From: SOIV01 sp964435925
GTDB lineage: Bacteria; Acidobacteriota; Aminicenantia; Aminicenantales; Aminicenantaceae
NCBI GenBank assembly: GCA_964435925.1
Contig: CAYTBG010000022.1
Location: 1-33,525 of the forward strand
Length of the DNA: 33,525 nucleotides
Reading direction: 5' to 3'
A program made the position numbers and the translations under genes. Under the pieces are notes generated by a model that was not told the DNA's origin, ran no database searches, and saw only the letters and a program-made list of their open reading frames with translations. The stretch's first letter is position 1, and every line of letters begins with the position of its first letter. Positions 17,270-24,465 of this stretch are shown piece by piece.

Positions 17270-18322
17270 CTAAAAAATTTCTTTGACGATGGCAATTATT
17301 TTTTCAATCTCATCCTCTCGCAAAGAAGGATAAAGCGGGATTGAGATTGTCTTATGCCAGGCTTCCAGGGTATGGGGAAAACCAGATAGATTTAAATAGA
17401 CATGGAGAGGAATATAGACAGGCGGCCTGCACATAACTTTTTTTTGATGAAATTTCTCAATATATTCAGAAGCACTGTTTTTTGTTTTTATAACGAACCG
17501 ATAATATATATGATCTCTTCCTTCTTTCCAGACAGGCAAGGAGAAATTACAATTTTTAAACTCCTGGAAATAGCGAGCAGCAATCTCTCTTCGCCTCTCA
17601 ATGAATTTTTCTAAAAAAGAAAGCTGGCTTAGCCCGAGGGCTGCCTGGATATCAGTCATCTTATAGTTATAACGTAAAATATAATCATCTCTGTTGTCAT
17701 ATTCTCTGAGGCCATTTATACGGGAGATCAAATCTTCTGAATCGCTTAAAACCATACCTCCCTCTGCTGCGGCAATTACTTTGGTAGCATAAAAAGAAAA
17801 AACAGAGAGAAGACCAAAGCTGCCCGCTCCCTGGCCTTTGAAATTTGCACCGATGCTCTGGGCGCAATCTTCAATTACAGGAATATCCAGCTCAGACAAT
17901 TTATCTATTTCTGCCGGGCAGCCAAACATATGAGGCACAATAATAGCCTTTGTTTTCCTTGTTATTGCTCTTTTCGCAGATTCAACTGACATATTGAAAG
18001 TAAGAGGATCTATATCCACAAGGACGGCGGTTGCTCCCGTGTAATTCACAGAGTTAAGGACAGCAGAACAAACAAAGGAAGGGATTATGACTTCATCGCT
18101 TTTCTTTACATCCAAAGCTAATAAAGCTAAATGGAGAGCTGCAGAACCAGAGTTAACTGCCACAGCTTTTTTTTTGCCGATGAAACGAGCTAATTTGTTC
18201 TCAAATTCTCGAACTTTTGGTCCCTGAGATAATTGACCGGATTTAAGTACAGAGACGACAGCCTGTATGTCTGAATCAGAAAGTGCAGGACGGGAATGGG
18301 GAATAACCTCGTTAGGCATCAT
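17270..18322 (-). CDS. DegT/DnrJ/EryC1/StrS-family sugar aminotransferase
   Basis: This 350-residue PLP enzyme has SRPALSDSDIQAVVSVLKSGQLSQGP at the N-terminus, the substrate/PLP loop NSGSAALHLALLAL (57-70), PSFVC and the PLP-pyridine aspartate in IEDCAQSIGA (Asp152). The Schiff-base lysine is in FSFYATKVIAAAEGG (Lys181). Family members aminate keto-sugar nucleotides to give amino sugars. It overlaps the PIG-L gene by 4 bp (ATGA), so the two are probably translated together. With the WbqC-like gene this makes a three-gene sugar-modification unit. Two adjacent ATGs compete for the start; the first forms the overlap. The exact sugar and carbon position are not readable. Confidence 0.9.
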   Translation of the reverse strand: MMPNEVIPHSRPALSDSDIQAVVSVLKSGQLSQGPKVREFENKLARFIGKKKAVAVNSGSAALHLALLALDVKKSDEVIIPSFVCSAVLNSVNYTGATAVLVDIDPLTFNMSVESAKRAITRKTKAIIVPHMFGCPAEIDKLSELDIPVIEDCAQSIGANFKGQGAGSFGLLSVFSFYATKVIAAAEGGMVLSDSEDLISRINGLREYDNRDDYILRYNYKMTDIQAALGLSQLSFLEKFIERRREIAARYFQEFKNCNFSLPVWKEGRDHIYYRFVIKTKNSASEYIEKFHQKKVMCRPPVYIPLHVYLNLSGFPHTLEAWHKTISIPLYPSLREDEIEKIIAIVKEIF

Positions 18323-18933
18323 AGATCACGTAAATATCTAAAAGCCTTAAAGCCTTCAGCGTATTTGACTTTTCCTTGAAATCCTCTGAAATTAGCTATA
18401 GCTTTGACACTTTCGACCATATCTAATTTTGTCGGATAAGCTTTGGCAACTTGGGAAGTGTAGATTTGAATCAATTTTTGTTTTTCTTCGAGGACATCTC
18501 CAATATCGACAAAAATATCAGGTTCAAAATTATTGGATGTATAATCTTCATAATAAAGCACTCTTTTGACATATCGAGTAGCGGCTAAAGTACACTTAGC
18601 CAGCATGCGGTGATCTTGATGGATATCATCAATGTAGTTTACATACACTTCCTTTGGGTTTATTTCTCCGATAACGCTATCAATATGAGAAATTATCTCT
18701 CTTTCGTTAGGCAACTCAGTATCAATGTATCCACCCCAAAATATCTTCTTTACGCCCAACAATTTCATGGATTTTTCCTGCTCTTTCTGCCTTTTTTCCG
18801 GATCTCCTCCGTATTCTCCTCTGGTCAAAACCATAAAATATATCTTTTCGCCTTTCCTGGCAAATTTAAAAAAAGTGCCTCCGCACCCGTATTCAATATC
18901 GTCTGGATGTGCTCCCAAAGCTAAAATATTCAA
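18319..18933 (-). CDS. PIG-L/LmbE-family deacetylase
   Basis: This 204-residue protein has the zinc-binding AHPDD motif at residues 8-12 (LGAHPDDIEYGCGGT) and the second metal motif HQDHR at 105-109, which together form the PIG-L active site. Family members remove acetyl groups from N-acetylglucosamine units on lipids, glycans, mycothiol precursors or antibiotics. Residue length is near the usual 220-240. It sits 1 bp after the WbqC-like gene and overlaps the aminotransferase, so it probably acts on the same amino-sugar precursor or glycan. No signal peptide is seen, so cytoplasmic action is expected. Confidence 0.88.
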   Translation of the reverse strand: MNILALGAHPDDIEYGCGGTFFKFARKGEKIYFMVLTRGEYGGDPEKRQKEQEKSMKLLGVKKIFWGGYIDTELPNEREIISHIDSVIGEINPKEVYVNYIDDIHQDHRMLAKCTLAATRYVKRVLYYEDYTSNNFEPDIFVDIGDVLEEKQKLIQIYTSQVAKAYPTKLDMVESVKAIANFRGFQGKVKYAEGFKAFRYLRDL

Positions 18934-18934
18934 T

Positions 18935-19618
18935 TCATTCTCCTTTTTTTAAGATTGAAAGACTTTCCGGTCCGCAATTAAATAATAAATCTACGGCTGA
19001 CATATAAGGCTCAAAACTCCCATAAATCTGAGGGTATTGAGGGTGTTTATAGTCTTGAAAGATTACCTTAATACCTTCCTTGGCAAATTCGTCTAAATTC
19101 ATATAACTTGCTCCATCTTTACCGGAGAGGTAAACATCTCCTCCCAACTGCTTGCATATATCAACTAATCTCTCAGTCGGTTCTTCTCTTGATTCATATT
19201 GTGAGGCTTTGACAAGTTTTTTTTCCGAAAGACCAAAGGCCTTTACCAAGTATTCAAGCATATTAATATTAATATCGACTAAATGGTTCCAATCTTGAGC
19301 ATAGGTCTGTTCAAAAAACTCTTCATGATCCTTGAAAAAAGGAGCCTTAGAATAATTTGTGACCAGGGCGTTAAGATGTTTTTTCCCCCACCATACTGTG
19401 TTATTAATTTTAACCTCACTAATTTTTTGCATGAATTTGTGAATAACCGGAACAGAAAGCCACTGCCATCCTTCTGATGTTTTAATCTTGTTCCGATTCT
19501 GCCATTCATTTTTTTTAAACTGCACATTATCCAAAAATACGAATATATCGCTTCTTTCAATTTTATCAAAGTATCCCAACCAGGGTAAATATTGGGGTTG
19601 ATGGACGGAAACAATCAT
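18935..19618 (-). CDS. WbqC-like family protein
   Basis: This 227-residue protein opens MIVSVHQPQYLPWLGYFDKI, then FVFLDNVQFKKNEWQNRN and WLSVPV, the defining pattern of the WbqC family (PF08889). LFNCGPESLSIL near the end is also family-typical. WbqC proteins are found in O-antigen and other glycan loci, often beside aminotransferases, and some relatives are thought to act in acyl or formyl modification of amino sugars, but the biochemical role is not settled. First gene of the WbqC/PIG-L/DegT minus-strand unit, with 1 bp to the next gene. Family identity is clear; function is not. Confidence 0.85.
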   Translation of the reverse strand: MIVSVHQPQYLPWLGYFDKIERSDIFVFLDNVQFKKNEWQNRNKIKTSEGWQWLSVPVIHKFMQKISEVKINNTVWWGKKHLNALVTNYSKAPFFKDHEEFFEQTYAQDWNHLVDININMLEYLVKAFGLSEKKLVKASQYESREEPTERLVDICKQLGGDVYLSGKDGASYMNLDEFAKEGIKVIFQDYKHPQYPQIYGSFEPYMSAVDLLFNCGPESLSILKKGE

Positions 19619-19785
19619 CTATTATGCCCTATTTGTTCCGGCAATATCACAAATTTAAAACAGCCTTATACATTTGCCTCGCATATAGTGCTTGGTCGAA
19701 TTTAACTTGTTACCTGGAATATATTCTTAGGAATTAAGAATTTCCGAATGAGCAAAATAGATCTATCTCAGCCTCAAATGTGCAC
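19619..19785. other. Gap with a hairpin between the HD-GYP and WbqC genes
   Basis: No gene is seen. A perfect 7-bp inverted repeat ATTCTTA/TAAGAAT with a 5-nt loop (19723-19741) may form a hairpin in the HD-GYP transcript downstream of its stop. There is no clear U-run on the minus strand. The WbqC promoter must lie here, but no convincing -35/-10 pair was found. Confidence 0.35.
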
Positions 19786-20790
19786 TTAAAGATCATCCTC
19801 ATCTAAGGCTTTATCAATGTTTACTACAGGCGCCTTTGCTAAATCAATCCTAATAGGCTGCTCAGGAGGCTTTCCATCGGCATCGAAAAAAATTTCTACA
19901 ACAGGGCGCAAAGGAAGACTTTTATTGACACTTATAATCCTGCCAATTGCACCACTGTTTAATAATACAAAGCTCCCCGGAGGATAAGGGGAGATTGAAT
20001 TCAAAAAAACTTTTATAATTTCAGGCGCAAAAGAATTCTTTTCCTTCTGGACAATCGTCTTTACGGCCTGATAAGGAATAATTTTTTCCCTGCGATACGG
20101 GCGGGCGTGTGTTATGGCTTCATAAACCTCAGCTATGGCAACTATTTTGGCATAGTCAGAAATTTCATCTCCTCTTTTCCCATCGGGATAGCCTGATCCA
20201 TCCACTCTCTCGTGGTGTTGATGAACAACTTCAGCTGCGCACTCAGGTATACCTTCAATCCTACTCAGAAGTTCTACGCCATAAATCGTATGCTCTTTAA
20301 CAAGATTATACTCTTCTTTGGTTAATTTAGAAGGTTTGTTTATTATTTCTTGAGAAAGCTTCAAATAGCCAATATCATGCACCAAAGAAGAAACACATAA
20401 ATTAATAAGTTCGCTCCTGCTGTACCCAAAAGCTAAACCAAGGTTTGTGGCTAAAATTGAGGCATTTACTGAATGGGCATAAAGAAAATCTTCCTGCTTT
20501 CCAAGATAGGAAAAAATGTGCACTAAAGATAGTAACATATCATTGTCGGCACGGAGTATATCTGTTATTATTTCGGCAAGGCTGCCAATTTTTCTTTCTG
20601 CTACGGTTTTTCCCTCTTTGATTTCATCCATTATCAGCATTAAATGAAGAACCATATCTTCGTATGTTTTTTTTAATTCTGCTAAGCTTTCCTTATTTTT
20701 TTTTATCTCAAAGGCTTCTGATATCAGACCAGGTTTCCCCTCATATCTTGTTCCTGAAGATTTTCTGATAATTTCAGATAATTTAACCAT
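19786..20790 (-). CDS. HD-GYP domain protein (probable c-di-GMP phosphodiesterase)
   Basis: This 334-residue protein has a roughly 100-residue helical N-terminal part with no recognised receiver domain, then HD-GYP. Metal-site features are His106, His138-Asp139 (LVHDIGYL), His167, His192-His193 with the GYP signature HHERVDGSGYPDG (192-204), and the later ARPYR. The lysine usual in HDxGK is a tyrosine here, which may alter catalysis. The C-terminal 60 residues (PGSFVLLNSGAIGRIISVN) form the small beta domain found after many HD-GYP modules. The likely reaction is hydrolysis of cyclic di-GMP. It lies 6 bp after the ATPase gene in one operon, and a PilZ protein is encoded about 8 kb away. Confidence 0.87.
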   Translation of the reverse strand: MVKLSEIIRKSSGTRYEGKPGLISEAFEIKKNKESLAELKKTYEDMVLHLMLIMDEIKEGKTVAERKIGSLAEIITDILRADNDMLLSLVHIFSYLGKQEDFLYAHSVNASILATNLGLAFGYSRSELINLCVSSLVHDIGYLKLSQEIINKPSKLTKEEYNLVKEHTIYGVELLSRIEGIPECAAEVVHQHHERVDGSGYPDGKRGDEISDYAKIVAIAEVYEAITHARPYRREKIIPYQAVKTIVQKEKNSFAPEIIKVFLNSISPYPPGSFVLLNSGAIGRIISVNKSLPLRPVVEIFFDADGKPPEQPIRIDLAKAPVVNIDKALDEDDL

Positions 20791-20796
20791 AATATA

Positions 20797-21600
20797 TTAT
20801 TGGTCTAAGCCAAGCGCCGATCTTTTTGCTATATCTGCATTTATTTCCTTAAGTCCTTTCGTGTATCCTACCAGCAAGCACATGTCGCAGATAGAATTTA
20901 TCATCCGCGGAACTCCTTCTGCTTCTTCCCATATTGTACTACAGGCACGACCTACAAAAATCTTTTTTTTGGTTCCGGCTATTCCCAATCTGTGGACTAT
21001 ATACTTTTCAGTATCTTCCTTATTCAACGGGTTTAAATGATACCTTAGTGTCAATCTTTGTTTTAGTTGTTTAATATCATCTATTTTTTCCCGTAATTCA
21101 GGCTGCCCTATAAGGAGAAGTGTCAATAGAAATCTATTATTTAACTGAAAATTTAAGAGGAGTCTTAGCTCTTCGAACGCCATGAGGTCTCTAATAGCCT
21201 GAGCTTCATCTATAATGAGAACAGTATCTCTTCCTTTGTTCATATTTTCGTAGAAGCGCTGATTGAGCTCCTTCAGTAATTTTGTTTTAGGCATTTTTTT
21301 TGAAATCTTTATACCCAATTGCAAACAAATTTCTCTTAAAAGTTCAAGGGGATTCAACATAGGATTGGTAACCAGCGCTATTTCATATTTATCCTGGGGT
21401 AATATTTCAAAAATAAGCCTGCTTATAATTGTTTTGCCACAGCCATACTCACCTGTCAACAAAGCTGCTCCTTTGCGTTCCTTGATTACGTAAGTCAATC
21501 TCGTAGCAGCTTCCAGATGCTCATGGGAAAGATAAATAAAGCGTGGGTCTGGAGTATTTTCAAAGGGTTTTTCCTTTAATCCCCAGTATGCTTCATACAT
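20797..21600 (-). CDS. ExeA/GspA-type AAA ATPase (polysaccharide/secretion-associated)
   Basis: This 267-residue AAA+ ATPase opens MYEAYWGLKEKPFENTPDP, the exact style of ExeA/GspA and the exosortase-locus-associated ATPase family. Walker A is GEYGCGKT (50-57), Walker B VLIIDEAQ (127-134), sensor-like FLLTLLLIGQPEL follows, and the lid contains RLTLRYHLNPL. Relatives in EPS loci assist glycan export or its control, and ExeA binds peptidoglycan through a C-terminal domain that is missing here. A good promoter lies upstream on the minus strand. The ATG at 21600 has no close Shine-Dalgarno; an AAGGAG sits about 25 nt upstream. No exosortase or PEP-CTERM gene is visible. Confidence 0.85.
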   Translation of the reverse strand: MYEAYWGLKEKPFENTPDPRFIYLSHEHLEAATRLTYVIKERKGAALLTGEYGCGKTIISRLIFEILPQDKYEIALVTNPMLNPLELLREICLQLGIKISKKMPKTKLLKELNQRFYENMNKGRDTVLIIDEAQAIRDLMAFEELRLLLNFQLNNRFLLTLLLIGQPELREKIDDIKQLKQRLTLRYHLNPLNKEDTEKYIVHRLGIAGTKKKIFVGRACSTIWEEAEGVPRMINSICDMCLLVGYTKGLKEINADIAKRSALGLDQ

Positions 21601-21647
21601 ATTTTGCTTTAATAGATACAGTTACTCCTTTTTTAATTCTCGGCATA

Positions 21648-21676
21648 AATATAAATAAATAAGATATATATGTCAA
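21648..21676 (-). promoter_or_regulatory. Sigma70-like promoter for the ATPase/HD-GYP operon
   Basis: On the minus strand a perfect -35 TTGACA (21676-21671) is separated by 17 nt from TATATT (21653-21648, 5 of 6 to consensus). The predicted start is near 21641, about 40 nt before the ATPase ATG. Confidence 0.75.
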
Positions 21677-21709
21677 ATTATTATTTTAGAGAAATCCTCT
21701 CGATTTACT

Positions 21710-21889
21710 TTAAGGCTCTTTTAATATACCATTATAATCGCTCAGGGATTGTATTAACGTCCGGTTCATGATTTGCATACGGCTCATGCCAGGAAAATGA
21801 CTCATGCCAGTCATATGGATCATGCTCATCATACGCTTCAGGCTAAGCATATAGCTCATACCGGTAAAAGGAATGGAATAATCTATCAA
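21710..21889 (-). CDS. Possible small Met-rich hexapeptide-repeat protein
   Basis: The frame runs from TTG 21889 (or ATG 21859) to TAA at 21712-21710, 59 or 49 residues. Its middle consists of six consecutive 6-residue units, including FTGMSY, MTGMSH and FPGMSR, with 11 methionines in that stretch. It ends in a non-repetitive tail SLSDYNGILKEP. The DNA has an 18-bp degenerate period (21762-21869) that keeps the frame exactly. No Shine-Dalgarno is seen before either start and no family is recognised, so this may be coding or may be only a tandem repeat upstream of the ATPase promoter. The gap 21601-21955 has no other gene. Confidence 0.35.
   Translation of the reverse strand: MIDYSIPFTGMSYMLSLKRMMSMIHMTGMSHFPGMSRMQIMNRTLIQSLSDYNGILKEP
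21762..21869. repeat. Degenerate 18-bp tandem repeat, six units
   Basis: A core TCATGC/TCATAC recurs about every 18 bp (for example CTCATGCC at 21783 and 21801, CTCATACC at 21855). Units differ by several bases and there are no constant repeats with variable spacers, so it is a decayed tandem repeat, not a CRISPR array. Confidence 0.65.
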
Positions 21890-21955
21890 ATCAAAACACT
21901 AAAACACTCTTGACTATGCAACGTCTTATTTTTGAATTTTTATTACTGATCTACA

Positions 21956-23428
21956 ATGAGGAACCATAGCAAAAAGTTTGTTTTTATCTTGATTGTCGCC
22001 TTTATGGGGGTGACTATTAAAAGTTACGCCCAGGCTGATGAAAATATTCATAAATATATTCAGGTGTCAGGGCTTATTGATCTCCGCACAGATTTCAGCG
22101 ATGGGGCTCACACACTCGAATATCTGATTAAATTGGCTAAAAAGAGGGGGATTGATGTTCTTTTTATTAATGACCATGACCGGAAAGTCCTTGAATACGG
22201 GATACGCCCTTTTCAAAATATCTTAAAAAAAAGAGTTGAAGAGCCTTCAATCAATAAGGGAGGACCAGAAAATTACCTGAACATGATCGATACAGCCTCA
22301 AAAAAGTACCCGAATATGATTTTAATTCCTGGAGCAGAGTCTGCGCCTTTTTATTACTGGAGGGGAAGCTATTTCAAAAAAAACCTGACTGTTTGTGATT
22401 GGGAAAGACATCTATTAATTTTTGGTCTCGAAGAACCGAAAGATTATAAGGAACTGCCTATACTTCACAATGGTTATTCCACAAAACATATTCTTTCATC
22501 AATTTCAGTGAGCTTTTTTCTCTTTCTTGTTCTTCTGATACTTGGTCTATACATGATAAAATGGAAGGGAATTATCAGATATTCCGGGATTGCGATCTCT
22601 GTTTTTGCTCTGCTTCTTCTTATCAATAATCATCCTTTCAAAAGCTCTCCGTATGACCAGTACCACGGACCGCAGGAAATCTCCCCTTACCAGTTATTGA
22701 TAGATTACGTAAATTCTCGAGGGGGAATGGTCTTCTGGAATCACCCTGAGACATTGTCAGGAAAGGGGAAATTAGGGCCTATTTTAAAAGACACTCCTCC
22801 TTACCCTCAAGTGTTAATAGAATCTACGAATTATACAGGCTTTGCTGCTTTGTATGGAGATGCTATAACAATTACAGAACCGGGCAATATCTGGGACAAG
22901 GTTTTAATGGAGTACTGTTCGGGCCGGAGAGCAAACCCTGTCTGGGGAATCTCTTCTGCTGATTTTCATAGAGAAGGAGGAGCCGGAGAGAAATTGGGAA
23001 ATTATCCCACATTTTTTCTGGTAAAAAGCAAAACTAAAAAGGACATTTTAGATGCCCTAAAAAAAGGCAGAATGTATGCCTGCAGAGGAGATGCCAACTC
23101 CCCAAAACTGATTCTTGAGGATTTCTCAATATCTGATTCTAAAAGTTCGCAGAAAGTAGTTATGGGGGAAGAGATATTCTCTAAAGGTTATCCCAGTATA
23201 AACATCCGTATTTTTACGACTGATTCAGAGAAAGGAAATTCCGCAACTGTGAGACTTATTCGATCCGGTAATCTTTTAAAAACCTTCTCTGCAGAAACTC
23301 CCTTGAGTATAATCTTTGAAGATGATTTCTTTGAACCCGGCAAAAAGATATATTACCGTCTGGATGCGATAGATAAAAAAGGGAGGAAATTAGTTACTAA
23401 TCCTATCTTTGTGCAATTTAAACCATAA
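21956..23428 (+). CDS. PHP-domain (CehA/McbA-like) protein with internal membrane segments
   Basis: This 490-residue protein has a signal peptide ending near SYAQA (1-26), then a PHP-type metallohydrolase fold. Recognisable ligands are Asp73-His74 (INDHD), Glu128 (PGAES), His263 (WNHPE) and Asp336/His338 (SADFH). The first ligand pair, normally HxH before T-x-(F/Y)-S-D-G, is DLR (Asp42-Arg44). Two predicted membrane spans (about 179-200 and 206-224) interrupt the domain between the third and fourth metal motifs. A C-terminal beta domain follows. PHP proteins cleave phosphoesters, but the lost pair leaves activity uncertain. A possible promoter is TTGACT (21910-21915) with TTGAAT 16 nt later. 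It is a single gene facing away from the ATPase operon. Confidence 0.75.
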   Translation: MRNHSKKFVFILIVAFMGVTIKSYAQADENIHKYIQVSGLIDLRTDFSDGAHTLEYLIKLAKKRGIDVLFINDHDRKVLEYGIRPFQNILKKRVEEPSINKGGPENYLNMIDTASKKYPNMILIPGAESAPFYYWRGSYFKKNLTVCDWERHLLIFGLEEPKDYKELPILHNGYSTKHILSSISVSFFLFLVLLILGLYMIKWKGIIRYSGIAISVFALLLLINNHPFKSSPYDQYHGPQEISPYQLLIDYVNSRGGMVFWNHPETLSGKGKLGPILKDTPPYPQVLIESTNYTGFAALYGDAITITEPGNIWDKVLMEYCSGRRANPVWGISSADFHREGGAGEKLGNYPTFFLVKSKTKKDILDALKKGRMYACRGDANSPKLILEDFSISDSKSSQKVVMGEEIFSKGYPSINIRIFTTDSEKGNSATVRLIRSGNLLKTFSAETPLSIIFEDDFFEPGKKIYYRLDAIDKKGRKLVTNPIFVQFKP

Positions 23429-23610
23429 AAGAAGAGAGCATTTCAGGGATCAAATTCGAAATAAATCAAAAAAGATGGGGATTAAGATAGCGACTTTTTA
23501 GAGATTTTGGGTTTAGATATTGTCTAAAATTAAAAGCCGTGAATCTGCCTGGGCTTCTCAGGGCAAAAGAACTCTCTAAGAATGCAAATTTTTCTTTAAA
23601 TAACTTGCTG

Positions 23611-23799
23611 CTACTTACCCTTAGCTATCATCCATTCTCTTGCTGCTATAGCAATAGCAAATAAAAGACATGCCTGGGTAAATTGAAGAAAGGCTTGAGC
23701 TTCAATTCCCATTATAGGTTCTACTATGAGCCGGGATATAACGCCCACGATTAAGCTGATAGCAGCTACAACAATTAATGCCTCACAAATTTTTTTCAT
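23611..23799 (-). CDS. Small two-span membrane protein, unknown function
   Basis: This 62-residue protein consists almost entirely of two hydrophobic helices (residues about 7-29 and 36-55) with a short loop containing PIMGIEAQ and a basic C-terminus. A strong Shine-Dalgarno GGAGGAAGG lies about 7 nt before the ATG, which argues strongly that it is a real gene despite its size. I do not recognise the family by name. It stands alone between the PHP gene and the inverted-repeat element, and the 180 bp between it and the PHP stop hold nothing identifiable. Confidence 0.7.
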   Translation of the reverse strand: MKKICEALIVVAAISLIVGVISRLIVEPIMGIEAQAFLQFTQACLLFAIAIAAREWMIAKGK

Positions 23800-23865
23800 T
23801 TTTATCCCTTCCTCCTTTTCGACGATAATATGGCTTCATTATTTTAATGTCAAGCATTTTTTCCA

Positions 23866-24102
23866 TTAGTGGGGTCATTCTTAGTGGGGTCAGGTCTTGC
23901 TTTTTGCCTTTACTCATACAAACGCAATTTATACTATTGCATTAGACTGCGAGCAACCCCGCTCTTTTTATAAATGGGCAGGCGAGCATGGCAAAATCTC
24001 ATTCTGAAGACAGGAGATACCTGTGTAGTTTTCATCCTTGCAATGAAATTTTAATGCATTTGTATGAGATTTTTAAGACAAGCAAAAAGCAAGACCCCAC
24101 TT
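23866..24102. mobile_element. Roughly 240-bp inverted-repeat element (MITE or REP/RAYT-like remnant)
   Basis: The left end AGTGGGGTC...TCTTGCTTTTTGC (23883-23905) is matched by its reverse complement at 24083-24102 (3-nt insertion in the left copy). Inside, CTCATACAAA (23913-23922) pairs with TTTGTATGAG (24059-24068), and the pairing continues with mismatches through an A/T-rich stretch. TTAGTGGGGTCA is repeated at 23866-23877 and 23881-23892. There is no reading frame for a transposase, so this is a non-autonomous element. The AGTGGGGTCAGGTCTTGC-type end is familiar from repeats linked to IS200-like (Y1) transposases in metagenomic genomes; that link is from memory. Confidence 0.65.
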
Positions 24103-24112
24103 ATGAGCGGAG

Positions 24113-24141
24113 TTGACTTTTTTTGATCTTTTCCTGATAAT
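24113..24141 (+). promoter_or_regulatory. Promoter of the RiPP cassette
   Basis: TTGACT (24113-24118, 5/6) and GATAAT (24136-24141, 5/6) are separated by exactly 17 nt. The start would be near 24148, giving a leader of about 27 nt with GGGAG before the PqqD-like ATG. It lies just beyond the right end of the inverted-repeat element. Confidence 0.7.
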
Positions 24142-24174
24142 AGTAGAAAACTAGTGAAAAGGGAGCATCAGCCA

Positions 24175-24462
24175 ATGAGTTTTCTCGATAAAGTTTATAA
24201 AAAAAGCGACTCAATCGTATTCAGGAAAATAGCCGATGAGTTTATTCTGGTTCCGATCAGGCAAAATGTTGGTGATCTGGAAAGTATCAGCACTCTGAAC
24301 GAGGTAGCTGCCCGTATTTGGGAACTAATTGACGGGAATATGAAAGTCAGAGAAATAAAAGATAAGATAGTTGAGGAGTTCGAAGTCACTCCTAAGCAGG
24401 CAGAGAAAGACCTTATAGAGTATTTAAAGCAACTCGAGAAAATTGGTGCTATTGAAGGGTAA
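24175..24462 (+). CDS. PqqD-like RiPP recognition protein
   Basis: This 95-residue protein has the PqqD (winged-helix RRE) fold pattern. A beta-rich first half contains FRKIADEFILVPIRQ, then the motif STLNEVAARIWELIDGNMKVREIKDKI, followed by a helix EFEVTPKQAEKDLIEYLKQLEKIGAIE. Such domains bind the leader peptide of a RiPP precursor and present it to the modifying enzyme. I prefer the ATG at 24175, which has GGGAG 9 nt upstream, over the GTG at 24154 that would add seven residues. It is followed 3 bp later by the radical SAM gene and is the first gene of the cassette. Confidence 0.88.
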   Translation: MSFLDKVYKKSDSIVFRKIADEFILVPIRQNVGDLESISTLNEVAARIWELIDGNMKVREIKDKIVEEFEVTPKQAEKDLIEYLKQLEKIGAIEG

Positions 24463-24465
24463 GCT

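Noticed and set aside
19279..19614. 111-codon minus-strand frame overlapping the WbqC gene
   Set aside because: It is a +1-frame shadow of the WbqC family protein, whose motifs are clear in the other frame.
20797..21600. Evidence for a full exosortase/PEP-CTERM system
   Set aside because: Only the ATPase resembles that context. No exosortase, PEP-CTERM tail or length-control genes are visible in the window.
21762..21869. Possible CRISPR array
   Set aside because: The repeats are degenerate, about 18 bp, directly abutting and without unique spacers; no cas genes are present.
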